Positions 1 through 13,500 of a stretch of DNA of 64,000 bases are shown one piece after another. The notes beneath the pieces were generated by a model that searched no databases, was not told the DNA's origin, and saw only the letters and a list, made by a program, of their open reading frames with translations. The DNA comes from Apus apus (taxonomy: Eukaryota; Chordata; Aves; Apodiformes; Apodidae). The first letter of the stretch is position 1; each line of letters begins with the position of its first letter. Location: assembly GCF_020740795.1 (NCBI RefSeq), contig NC_067290.1, forward strand, positions 14,800,001 to 14,864,000, given 5' to 3'. The translations under genes and the position numbers were made by a program.

Positions 1-1406
1 TCCACCACTAAACCATAGCTATGTGTGTTTGAAGTGGAATATAGTAAAGCTTCTTTTTTTGGTGTCTTCAGACATTTAGTATCCATAACAAATTCTATTT
101 ACTACTTAAAAAAAAAATAAACATTTTTAAAACAAAACAGAAAACAAAAACCCACAAAAGCCCTGTCCACAATAACACAATGTTTGTGACAAACTTCAAC
201 TTGTACAATTCATTTGACTTTTTCCTATATATTTTCTTTAAGAAATCAAGCATGTTACAAAATGGGTAAAATATATCTTGTCACAGGTCTCAAAAGATAA
301 ACGGAGACTTTTCATCTGGGACTTGTGCTTTTGTAAGTGTGTTGCAGCAGTACTGGGTGTAGGTAATTAAGGATTTTATTAATAGAAGAGCCAAATAACA
401 TCTGTACTGCATCAGAACATGTCCAGCTAGGCCAGTATCCTGTCTCCATCAAGGACCAAAAATGAATACCTGTGGAAATGTCTGAGGACAAAAGAATCAT
501 AGAGTTTTCTAGAGGAAAATAATACAGTGTATGCTAATAGAGATCACAAATAATACAGGGTTCTGAGAACAGGTAGATCATGAATAGGGCAAAGGAATGA
601 TACAAATCAGATTGGATAACTTGATAACATGGCTGCAAGCAATATATTTAAAAAGCCAAATATGAACATTCTGTTTTAGGAATACAGGTAGCAGTGCTAT
701 TCAGCTACCTGTAAAATGCCATGATTAAAAAACATACCCTAATCGGTAAGAAAATATGTAAGGATCTTGAGAAATGAGAAGCCTGGTTTAGGTCTGTAGA
801 TAGAGGTATTTGTCACTGCATGTTCAAAATGTGGTTACTGTGATTTGCGCTCTGTGACTGCACAGTAAACATGGCCCAGAAGAGAATGTTAGCAAAATGC
901 CTTGGGTTGCAGCTGCTGAGAAGCAATGCAGTTTGGTCCTAAGTCAAGGTCAGTGATGCAGCTGAGACTTCCATAGCACTGTGGATGAAGAGCTCTGTAG
1001 TTCTCTGAAATTCAAGTGTGTTCTCTTAAGTGCCATTGTTCTCACCAGCCCTTTCAAAGCCTTCTTTTTTTTTTTTTTCATGAATCAGAAGTATCTGTGG
1101 CCTCTTTTCCCCTCAGTTAATATGTTTTAGCTTGGTTATTTTTGAGTTTTATCTCCTTTGCAAGTAAAATACACTGACAATTTTTGCTGAAGGCTTTCAT
1201 AGTGAAATTAAAAATGCTCTTAGAGACTTAGCAGGGGATGATGTAAAGCACATACTGGTTTTCCACTCCTTTCAGAAAAAGAGTATGTTTACTTTTCTAA
1301 TGTTCATGCCTGCTGCTTTGTATATGTCATTATTGCAGGGGATCCCCATTTTCTCAGTGACAGATAACAAAGGCTTTTATTTAATGAGTTGCTCTGTGTT
1401 GTACAG
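1..1406 (+). other. DOCK3: DOCK3 intron (3' part)
   Basis: AT-rich sequence upstream of the first recognisable DOCK3 exon. It ends in a normal acceptor (tacag at 1402-1406). I see no exon, RNA gene or clear repeat here; the remaining upstream DOCK3 exons lie outside the window. Confidence 0.75.
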
Positions 1407-1555
1407 GTGAGCATAAGATTCACTTTATTCCGGGAATGATTGGCCCCTTTCTTGGTGTTACACTTGTGCCACAACCAGAAGTCCGGAATATCATGATCCC
1501 TATCTTCCATGACATGATGGACTGGGAGCAGAGAAAGAATGGCAACTTCAAGCAG
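1407..1555 (+). CDS. DOCK3: DOCK3 visible exon 1 (pre-DHR-2 helical region)
   Basis: The acceptor is tacag and the donor gtgaag. The exon begins with two bases of a split codon and reads [16 protein letters not shown], ending NGNFKQ, a stretch highly conserved in DOCK-A/B proteins. It lies in the helical region N-terminal to DHR-2. Confidence 0.95.
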
Positions 1556-4500
1556 GTGAAGTCACTTTCCAAGCACTTGCAGCATTTTTTTTCTTGCTCT
1601 GTCTCTGCAGCATCCAGCTGGAACAAGGAGTTTGTATCTATGGATCCCTTTCTGTTTGTGAAGATGTCAATTAAATATATACAAATAGAAAATCTGTAGC
1701 ATAACTCACAAAACTATTACAAGACTCCCAAGATTATCTGAACAGTGCACGCCACAGCAAGCTGCTCTTCCCATGAACACAGAGGAGTGAGGTGCTCATC
1801 ACTTCAGAGATAAGGAAAAGCATTTTGGAAGTGCTGGGCTCTTGCTGCTCCCACTAGTTCCGCTGAGATTATTAGTCGATCACTAAATGGGTCAGACTGA
1901 GAACCAAAAACGGAGATGGAAACATTTAGCCAGTATTTCTGGGCTTTGCTTCTCAGTCTTCAATTTCCAGCTAGAAAGTGGTGTATAATTAAATAATTGC
2001 AGCACACTTTGAAAACAGACTTTGTGACTATTTTTTAGATCTTGTAGCATCTTGTCCTGGAATAGTTATGCCCAACACCAGCTCTGTAGTTTCCTTCCAC
2101 CTGCTGTGAGCTGTGATTGCAGAACAGGGACAGGAGTCTTCATCATTTTGTTGCCCAGCCATGGTGAGAGAATTGCTTCAATTTTCCACTGCAAAACAGA
2201 TCCCTTTAGTGCAAAGTATTAATAATAAAGGATTGGTTTGGACTGGATCCTCAGATGACAGTGCTTCATTGTCACTGTGTTTGGAGCAGTAGTGGGGAGA
2301 GGAATATGCAGATAAATTATCTGAAGTAGTAAATCCTTTTACTTAAATTATCAAAATTCATATGATTGTTTATTACCCACAAACTCATTAAAATGCCAGA
2401 TCTAATCTATTTTTCCAGGAAAATCAGAGACCTTTTCCATATACCTGGCCTGTTAAAGGCTGTGTGGAGAAGTATTACCAGGAGCTTATGTTTTTCTTCC
2501 TCTTCAACTCCCTTGATTATTACTATTATTAACTGCTGTAATTATTACAGTAGCATTTGACCATGATCCTCTTTTTGCTTATTTTACCATAACAATAGAA
2601 CAGTCCCTGCTCCAACATTTACAGTTAGAAGTACCTATGTTTATCTTCAAGTTTCTGGACCTGTACAGATACTTTCTGTATCGAGATGAACTCTTTATAA
2701 TCTTCATTTAAATTTTATACTCACTATTGTATTCTAAACTAGAGCTCTACTAAGATTTCTTAAATTAACCGTGGAGCAAATTTCCACTGTTTTATGAAGT
2801 ATATATTGTAACTTTATAAGATGAAAGACAGAATAATCAGCTGTGAGAATGACATAAATAGTTCAATAGCACAGGATGTATCAAACCTTATTAATATTAG
2901 TTGCTGGAACCAGAAGTTATGTGTTGTGCAGTGTAATGCTGGATAGCTGGACACTACTGATTTCTCTCATTGTAGTAAACAAGCAGAAAGAGGGTAGTTC
3001 TTTTTAAATTTGAGCTTCTCTTTACTTTTTGAATACTAAATTGTTTATTAGAAAACATAAAAAGACTGGAAATTAATTTTCAAGCCTTTTTTTTTTTTAC
3101 TTTCTTCAGTGTTGATGTTTTAACAAGGTTTCTTCAGCAGTTCTGGCTAACAGTGCAGCCTGATTCATGGGCTAAATCAGGTCTCCCTTTAATGATTTCA
3201 GCAACAAGAGCACCAACCCCATTTGTGTGCCTCTGCATGATTTGCTTTTCCTTCTCATCTTCACTTCCTTTGCAATTGGCAGCTGAAAAACACAGAGAAA
3301 CTCAAACTGTGCTTGTCTTTAAATAAAATCAAGCTTTATTTCTACAAACTGTTTCAGCCTTTAGGAACCTCTGTCTTCATGAGTACTGAAAGTATGTTAT
3401 CTGTAAGATTTCCAAGACTAAATGAAATTTTGTTTTTAATGTTAAATACATTATTTCTGCACTTGATTCCATGTTATGGGAATATCTGACATCAAATGTC
3501 ATGAAAGAATGTGCTAGACTGTATTAGGCATTCAAAACCTTCGTAAGGGAAGAAAAACATCATGATACTGTAGTGCGCCTCTGTCTTGGAATCACAGAAT
3601 TGTCCGTTTTTCCTCATATTTAAATGAACTTCCATGTTCCAGTTGCGCCCATTGTCCTCATCCTGTCACTGGGCACTACTGAAAAGAGTCTGGCTCCATC
3701 CTCCTTGCACCCACCCTTTAGATACTGATAGGCATGAATAAGCTCTCCCCTCAGCCTGCTCTTCTCCAGGCTAAAGAGTCTCAGCTCTCTCAGCCTCAGC
3801 GCCCCAGTACTGTCCCCTGGGGGACACCACTGGTTACTGACCTCCAACTCAACCCTGGTCTTCTTTTAATGAGGGAAGGTCTTCCTCTCTCCACACTTTT
3901 TGCCTTGCCTCCAGGGTCTGGGATTCATAAGGGACAGCTTTAGCAGTGAAGATTGAAGCAAAGAAGTGTGAAAAGAAAATGTGCCATATAATCATAGAGA
4001 GGCTTGACAAAACTGGGTTTAATAAACAAATCATCTTCCAATGTAATGATACCTGGATGACTGGAAATCGATTACTGAGGAGCAAAACCATCCAAGCAAA
4101 CCAGTGTCAGTCATGCCATGAATTATTTTCTCTCCATGGCTATTCTGTAAGAGTGCAGGATATAGCAGTGTATCTGATACACAGAAAGTGGGTCCAAGTG
4201 ATTTGATAAGAGCAAAACCTTCAGAAATTACTGTGAAGAAGCAGCATTAACTCCCTTGGTCATTTAGATCCTGATAAGCAAAAGGATAATTTAGTTTTAG
4301 TCCCCTTATTTCATTAAAAAATGAGAAAAGTGTGTCCTTGTAACTGAGGCACAGAGAAATAAATCACTCACACACAGAAGTGGGTAGCCCCAGCACATGA
4401 GAAATGAAATATTCTTCCAGTCTCCCTAGTGTTTGGAAGTCAATCTTCCACATGAACGGTCAGTTTGTAACCAGTTGCTTCTTCATCCAGGTGGAAGCTG

Positions 4501-7500
4501 AGCTGATCGACAAGCTGGACAGCCTGGTATCCGAAGGAAAAGGTGATGAGAACTACAGGGAACTCTTCAGCCTGCTGTAAGCTCTGCCAGTTTCTGCTCA
4601 CTCTGTTTTGTGTGGGGTCATTGCAAGAGTCACAGCAGTGACCTGGGCAGCTGTGGCACCTCTGTCCATCTCCAGAGGTTTCCATGACGTGGCTCAGTGA
4701 AATAGAAACATGTTGCTCTAATTCTGAAAAGAATATAAAAACCTGAATTCTTTGTCTTCTTTCTGTGAACTCTTAATATAAGGCTGCACAGGTAAGTAGT
4801 TACCATCCTCCTATCAAAATCTGCCAGAGGAGCCAGTGCCTGCCTTGAAGGAAATCATGGCCTTAGGATTGTTCAGAGAAGCCTAGCAAGTCAGGCTCTC
4901 TTAGAGCAAAAGTGACTTTCCTCAGCAATTTTCTTTGCTTCTCCCAGTTTTTGAAGGCTGTGTTTTGGTTGTCTCAACAGTTTCAAGTTGTTTCCTCCAA
5001 AGTCCATCATGACACTATTTCCACTCCCCCTCACACCAAAAAGCTGTACTTGTAAGGATGAACCTGAAGTCTTTACATCTGACATTCCACTCAGTCTTCT
5101 TTGATTGCAGATCAGTCTCCAAATCTAATTTCCAGTGATCCTACTCCATTTCAAAAGGCCTTATTTTGAACACTGAGAGTCCAGTGCAGTTAACCCTAAA
5201 TATATTCATATTCCAGTGAGCCATAGGGATCATTAGCAGAATTTTACCCCTGTATTCCAGACAGTGTTATGTGGTCCCCAATAGCATGCTGACAGTTTGA
5301 GGCAGAAACTTTTGTTTTCCTAGAACCAGTACTTCTGTTTCTGAATTTGCAATTGCACATTTATTCATTTTTCTAGACAGATGAGCCTGCCCATCATGTG
5401 TGCTTATTCCTAGGAAGCATGTAAATGTATTCACTTTCAATTTGTGTATATTCAGCCTTGGGAAGCCAGGCACTTTTATATATAAAATAAGTCTATTTCA
5501 GGGATAAAGGAAAGAAAATAGCTATGGGGGAGAGAGGAGGTCAGATTGGTTGTTTTTTTGCTTGTTTGTTTTGGTGGGTTTTTTAGTTCACTTGGTAAGA
5601 GGAATATTGTGCATTTCCTTTGCTCCATTTGTTACCTGCAATGTTAAAAATTCTGGGACTGTAGCTTGTTACTTATTTTTAGATTATAGTGACTGGATGT
5701 GTTAACCAGAAACACTGCCTGGAAGTCAAGCAAGCTTTTAGATATATTTGCTACTGACTTTTCTGAGAATGATGTGAACTTTGAGGAAACAATTCTACAA
5801 TTCCACAACGTTAATAAATTCCATGTGAAATAAACAGTTGACCGTGAATTCTATTGTCTCAACTATACTGCCAAAATGGGAATTGTCTCCCTCAGCTGGA
5901 TATCATCCCAGTACAGGGGACTTTTCCCCTTCTGAGGACATGTAAGACACCCAACAGAATTTCTTTCCTCTTGCCAGTAGAGAAGTGGCAAGTTCTTTGT
6001 CCAGAGATCCAGTTCAGAAAACTAGCATGTAAATTTGCTTTCCTTTTTTCACTTTTTAACTATAATTGTCAGTGTTCTGATGCTCTCTCTGTTGTCTAGT
6101 TTGCTGAGCAGGACCAGATTGCCTTTGTTTAGTTTAAATAGTGATTGGTTGGTCAGTTGCTTATTAGAGATGAAAATTTATGTAGGGATGAGGAAAGAAG
6201 AGGCATATGCAGTAGGTTTACACTCCCAACTTCTGATGCTGTTAGCAGTATTTAAGCTACAGATAATAATGTGGGAATCAACTGTTGCCACAGTCACTCT
6301 GTTTCTTAGATTTTAAATGGCAATGTGAAGATATTTTTCCTTTTCCTGTCAATTCTGGTAATTTCCTTGTCTTTGCTTCATGCTGCCTGGAGTAGAACCC
6401 AGCTCTTTGGGCCTTATCCCAGGTAAGACAGTAATTCTAGGGATTTGTTTAATGAGTGAGAAACCAAGTTGTCCACAGCTGTCTGCATGTACTATTCCAT
6501 TTCCCTGGAGTCCTCACCTGCTGTCTTTCCTTCTCCAAACAGTTTGCTGGAGAAGATTGAGCAGGAAACGTGGCGAGAGACTGGAATCTCTTTTGTTACA
6601 TCAGTTACTCGTCTCATGGAGCGGCTGCTTGACTACAGGTATCTGGCAACAGCAGGGATATATTCTGTGGTTATAAAGTGGTAGCACCAAATTGCTTTTC
6701 TACAGGGAACATTTTTATTCTTTATTGGGCTGGTGTGCTTCTCTGAGGGCAAGTATTCTGTGAGCAAGCTAAGTCATTGCTGCTGAGTTCTGAGCAAAAA
6801 TCCTAAGTCCTCTCCTCTCTAGAGCCCTGATTCTCATTCTTGTACCTTGTTCCTGATAATAGCAAAGTTAAATGTTTTAATTTGTGGTTTTGTACTGAGG
6901 TTTATTCAGGTTGCTAAAGGATTAATTTATTCTGTCATTTAAATGATCTCACCTAATTCAGCAAACTTAATGCTAAATGCAAGAAAGATCTCAAAACCCT
7001 TGCTGAACCAAGATGTGCTGAATGCCTCACCTAGACATGCAGGGTTGGAAAACTTTTCATCTGCAACAAGTCTGACATGTCATCTGGTGACTCACGTGTG
7101 CAAGATGCCACAACACTTTAGGCACCCTTTGTTTAGTGTGAGGCTGAAGGTTGCAGGACTATTGTGTTAATACAGCTGAACTGTTGTTTTGGTTACAAGA
7201 AAATATTTTGCCTTCATACACACACACAGAGTTGGTTTTATGGAGTGACAGGCAATGTGAAATTATATAGAACTGTCCCAGAATCTCTATCTTTAGCCTA
7301 GTGACAAGAGTTCAAATAATTTTTGCTGCTGCTTCTGCTCATTATAGGTGAAAACCTGTGATTAAGTTGGATGTTCTGCAATTCCAAATCCCTTTGTGTA
7401 CTTTTTAGTTTGCTTTGTTATCCTTACCACTTTGATCCAATCTCCTGTTCGCTTCCTGACACCACCTGCTGATCAACTACTGTGCAAGACCAGGTATCTG

Positions 7501-10500
7501 AGACACATTTAAAGGGAATGCAAGGGAGCTGATTTTTTTAAATTAAATTTGCTCTCATCACAACTTTGATACACAGTTTTACATTTTCATACTTAACTGA
7601 GGAACAGATACCAGTTTTTAATTGATTTTTTTTTAGTACCCAGCAGATGTATTCCCAATTCACAGCATTCCCAGAATGGAACAGTGAACTGCATTGGAAT
7701 TTGGAAATACACAGGCAGCTGTTGGAGTCCAGTGCCAGTTAGCTGACACAGTAGTTCTTAAGGCAGTCTGCTGTGTCTGCTTCTGGTATTTTGTCATAAG
7801 CGAATGTGACCTTCTCAAGCCAAGATTAGTGATTTCTGAAGCTTTTTTGTACTGCTTGAATGGAAATAACTTCAAAAATATTCCAGAAACTAGTGAAAAA
7901 TGTTGTGATTTAACTTACCTGTGAAGTTGGTAACCTAGTCTGAATTACTCAGGTAATGCCAACATTACACTGGATAGCTGAATATAAGAAAGCTAATCCT
8001 TTGACTAGGAAACCACCACACATTTACAACTGGATAAATAATAGTTTTTCACTTTCATAGTAGATCTTTCAGATGTTTTTTGGCCAATACTATCAAATCT
8101 TTGTTCAGATTCTTGTAAATAGTGAAGTAGCAGCCATTTCAGGTGCTTGTTCTCAGATGCAGACATGTAAGAAGACACTCAATTTTCCCCTCATTTAAGC
8201 CATATTATGGATTTTTTTCGTAGAGGAACTTCATAAAATAAAGTGTATGATTAACTGTTGTTTGTGGCCAAAGGAAACTCTGGTGGATAAGAGCTTAAAA
8301 TTTATTTTAAAAGGACTTTTTTTGCAGATGTATGTTTCAGCATTGCTCTGCTTTCTTAGGGACTGTATGAAAGGAGATGAAACAGAAAACAAGAAAATTG
8401 GCTGCACGGTTAATCTAATGGTAAAGATGTTTCCTTTATCTCTTTGTAATAGTGTTGTTGAAACTGGGATGGGAAAGGTTGGGATGGGAATCAGAGTCAG
8501 GCAAGTGCAACTTCAGAACCTGAGCACTGGGATGGCAGACCAGAACAGGGGTTGTGAGGATATTCTGGAGGTCTCTGGTCCAATGCTTTATTTAAAACAG
8601 GGCCAAGCACATGAGGTTACTCAGGCCCTTGTGCAGCTGTGACAGAGGTTCTACAACCCCTCTTGCCTTTTCTTTAAGCACCTGACTACCTTCATTTTGA
8701 AAAAAAAAAATTGTAAGATTAGTGGGCTAAATCGGTGTGAATGTGAAAAGAATTACTGCCTTTTTTTTTTACACTAATGTATTCTCATGTCAGTACCTTT
8801 ATACATACAGAGGTGCTGCTGATTGTCTTGAATGAAGAGTCTCAGTAACAACTCTCTTAACTCTTTCCCAGAATTTCTATAAATCAGAGATTAACAAGGA
8901 GGAGATGTACATCCGCTATATCCACAAGCTGTGTGACATGCACTTACAGGCTGAGAACTATACAGGTTAGTAAGACATCCTGTGGGGTCTGCTTGAAATC
9001 CTGGTGAAAGTTTTTGACTCTCCCAGTGTTGTTACTCTTAATATCTCATTTTATTGGGGAAAATAAAAATGGCATGAATCATTTATGGCAGTTGGGCAGG
9101 TAAGAAGCAGAGGTCCAGCTCATTCCCTCAAGTCAAATAGTCTGTCTATGCCCACACAACCATACAACTATTCTGTTACACTCCAAATTTTACATTAGAA
9201 TGTTCTACAAGAAAGATTGATCAAAAAAATCACAACAGAGGAATCAAATTTAGAGGAAGATGAAAATCACAAACTCACCATTACATTATCATGTGCTGTA
9301 TTTCCTTGCATTGCAGTATTTAGGGAGCACTTGTGTATAGACTAATTCTGTGTTCTCCAAGCTCTGTTTGCAGCTGCAGACCACAAATCTAGTTACATAT
9401 CTGAATATCTGACTGTGCAATTAAACTATGTAAAAAGAAACCTGACAGATTTGTACCTAAAAATCAGGTTCATGGGAAACAGCTTTGTGCTGCTGTTTTA
9501 AGTAATTAATGTAATGATCATTTGAGACTTCAGAATTTCTTCTCCATTGTAAATCAGAAATTCCAGACTGCTTAAGAAGCGAGTCTAGTGACCTTTCAAC
9601 CTACTGGCTGTATTGATTTGTTGTCATTGATTCAGTGTTCAATAATTGCATTTCCAACAGAGGCTGCATTTACTTTGCTTTTGTACTGTGAGTTGCTTCA
9701 GTGGGAGGACAGACCTCTGAGAGAGTTCCTGCATTACCCATCTCAGTCAGAGTGGCAACGTAAGGAAGGTCTGTGCCGTAAGATTATCCATTACTTCAAC
9801 AAAGGGAAGGTATGCCAACTTCTTCTCTCTTCCAGCAGCTTCCTTCCCTTTTCCTGACTTAACTAGGGCTTGCAAGCCTATCATCTCAATTCACTACTCT
9901 GGAAGTAAATTTCTATCAGAAGGTTTCATAATTTGACAGAACTCATCTTGATTCTCTGGACCAAAAAACAGATGACAGAATGGATATGGGTATTTCCTTA
10001 TGCATAACCTTTGGAACTAGTTTAGGCAGGCCAACTGGAAAACCACCAAACTTTTTCATACCTTGTAACCAAACTTTGGAAAGCTTTGTGAATGCCAGTT
10101 CCTTAGCTTTGGGGGGTGGGACTGCATTTTGTAGTTGTCTGTTCGAACTGCTGTGTTACGACTCACCTTTAGGCTTGTTTTGTTTCTGACCTACAGAAGT
10201 AAATGGCAAGGACTGCACTGTAGGGGCCCTTTATTAAAAAAATAATTGAGTTTTTTCAGTGTCACTTTTATTTTAAAGTGGCTTTCAATTAAATTGCAGT
10301 TCCATGCATTGCACAAGAAGAAAATCAGTACATTTCAATTTCACATATTTGGTATGTTTTTCATACAGTAATTTTTTTTTAATTTTTAATTACTGCAGAT
10401 GTAGGTATTATAGTCCCTTCTGTCATGGCACTTTGGGAATATTTCAGAGCTGAACCTTAAAAGTGGTATCAGTCAGAAGATATTAAAATCTTTCCCTTCT

Positions 10501-13500
10501 CTAGAAAAATTCCTACAGCTTATATTATTGGAAGTTAATGTCTGTATGTGCACCTCAGGGTAGGCTTTGCCTGTGATGGCAGCAACAGTGGCTTTAAATA
10601 CAAATGTGATTTAGTTCATATGGACTTACCATTCCAGATAATTCTTTCCTAGCCCTGACAACAAAAAGCTGCATACGGCAGAGACATGATCTACAGAACC
10701 TGCAAAAGGAAGTAAATTTCCTGTGTGTAGGAAGAAATGGCCTATTTATGAAGAAGTGATTAATGAATTTTTTTTTTTTTTTTTTTTGCCAGAATTGTTC
10801 TTTTTTAGGAATACTGCAGATGGGTCTCTTAGTTTCAGAAACATTCAGGGTTTTTCAGACTGCACTTAAAAAAAAAATGGAAAATTACTGACTTGTGCAA
10901 ATCTTGCAGCAGTGTACTGTCTGACTAGACAAAGATGATCTAGAAACTGTAAAACTAGTGAGCCTGTATTTTTGACAAAAACAGGCAATCCATATGGGCA
11001 CTGAAGGGGAGTAAAAACTTGATGGATGTAATTTTGCTGTAAACCCCTTAACAGATTATAGAGTGTTAACCTCTTGGGGTTTTTTCGCCACTTTATATTT
11101 TTTTAGTTATTTGACTTTGTGTTTTAATCCTCCTTTAATATAAATGGTAGCTGAATGAATAAATAATCCACTTAAGCAGTGCCTATGTCACTCAAACTGT
11201 GGAAGTGAAAAATAGTGAGAAGCCTAATCCTCCTGCTGCTTTTCCATGCTCTTTCTGTTGCCGTGTAACAGGGAACAGCTCAGGGAATGGAAGAAACTTG
11301 CTTCCCTCAACTTGTATCTGAGAAATAAGATGCGGTTACATGTTGGTAGTTTAATTCACATCAGAAAATGAGCATGAAAAGGTTACATCTTTAGGATCTT
11401 CTCAAGGAGAGACAACCAGCCAGCTTTCTGTTCTGTCCAGAAGACAGATGACAGAATTGGGTAGGCTTTGCCAGTGTCCCATTTGGAAATAAGCCTTCAC
11501 TCACTGTGTGGCAAATAGACTTTTCTCTTCCATTCTTTCAAGTAAGTATCTCTGTAAAGAATGTGGAAGCCTATAGAAAAATGCAATGATGTCTGTGTTT
11601 GCAAACACTTAACTGGTGTGTGTATGTCATGGACTTAGACAAACCACAGCAAAAATCCTGTTAAATCTGAGATCACAAAAACCTGGCTAATATTCCAAGT
11701 AGTCAAGTAACTGGTCTTTCAGTTCATTTCCTATTGTATGTATTGTATTTATCTAAACAAATCTCAGGCTTCCCATCATTCTAACCTATCTGGATATTCA
11801 AATTGCTTCTGAATTGATCTTTTATTTAACAAGTTCTTACATAAGGTTCTGTAATTAACTGAAGCAAAAAGATGTCAGATCATTATTTTTGCCTTCTTAG
11901 TTCTTAGAACTATCCTGTCTTTTAATAAAAAAGTTACTGGTTTTGCTGCTGAGAGAAAAATAGCTTCGTTGGTATTAAGGATGAGAGAACAGACACTTAA
12001 AAAAAAAGTGCATAAAGGGAAGCACTGTAAAGTACCTAATACAGTAACTCAAGCAATGTAGAGATTCACCTTTTTAAGTGAAGGTGCATGTAACCAGAAA
12101 AAATATGTCCATGTTAAGTTCTAATATTTTACATAATTACTATTAGTTACTACTACCAATAATTTACAATACTGCTAATCTAGGGTGATATTCTAACTCA
12201 CAGATTAACTCTGTTTTCACTACAACAGGGTCCTAGTTAAAACAACTGGCATGTTAGCCCAGTAATGCATAAAAGTTAATCCAGTAAAGGTTCAACTGAG
12301 ACCTTGGTGTTACAGATCCTTTTTACATAACTAGGGTAAGAAACAGTCATCCTCCCAAAAGCTGTCCAGTCTATGCAGGTGGAAGATCTGCAGTCTGAGC
12401 CTGTGTCTCAGTCCCATGCCCAAACTCAGTCTCTTTCTTCCTCACCTCTGAGGGTGATGAGTATCATGTGCTAGGAAAGCATTACTGTATGCAGACTGTA
12501 AGCTGAAGAAAGGAGTTTTGCTTTCAGTTCTGAATATGGATATTTACTCAGTGCAGTAATACAGGTGAGTTCTGAGGACATTTTCTCTCTGTATTTGAGT
12601 GTTTCCCGGTGCTTGACAGTCAAAAGTAGCAACCCCTGAGAAGGAGGGGGAGCACTTAGCTGGGGAGCTAAGCCCTAACTCTTCATTCCAGGCAGTTTTA
12701 GTGCAGAAAGCAAAGGAGATAACGGGGGTGGGCTGAAGAAGTGTCTAACAAGAAGAAAAATTGTTAGGTTTATTATCTTTCTCCAAATAGGTTCCAAGTC
12801 TCATGAGTGAACTGTCAGTAACAAGCAGTATGTGTGTGTGTAATTTCAATGGAACATTTGCCTCTGTTACCATCTTGCAGAAGGAATTAATCTGGTATTT
12901 AATAGAAACTGTTTCATCACATAGCATGTTCACATTTATTACCCAGCATTTCAGATCAAATTAACTCCCAAAATTGAGTTTCCGTATCCTCTCAGCTGAG
13001 CTGGTAATAACACTGTGTTTGCTGTGAGTGTGATTTGCTTTGGTTTCACAGAGCTGGGAGTTTGGGATCCCACTGTGCAGAGAACTGGCCATTCAGTATG
13101 AAAGTCTCTACGATTATCAGAGCCTCAGCTGGATTCGGGTAAGTAGCAGCAGTTTCTCTGCTTGCAGACTCTCGTGTCATTCCACAGGGAATTTTGCTCT
13201 CCCTTCAAAACATTATGAAATAATCATATTCCCTATACACCTCCATGCGTTTACAGTGACTCCTTTGCCACTGATTCAATTTGATCACTCTGTAGATCCA
13301 CTGAATTCCTAAGTCTGCTAGCAGTAAACTCCCATGAGTGTATGGAGACAGCACACACACAGGAGCTGGACTTGCTACTGCAATTGCGTATTTATAGATG
13401 TTTTTGCATAAATTTTTTTTTTCTTTTAAAAAAAATTATACATTGAAATTTAATTTTAAAAAATCAAGTGCCTCAGTTGCCATAGAGGAACAAGAAAAAA

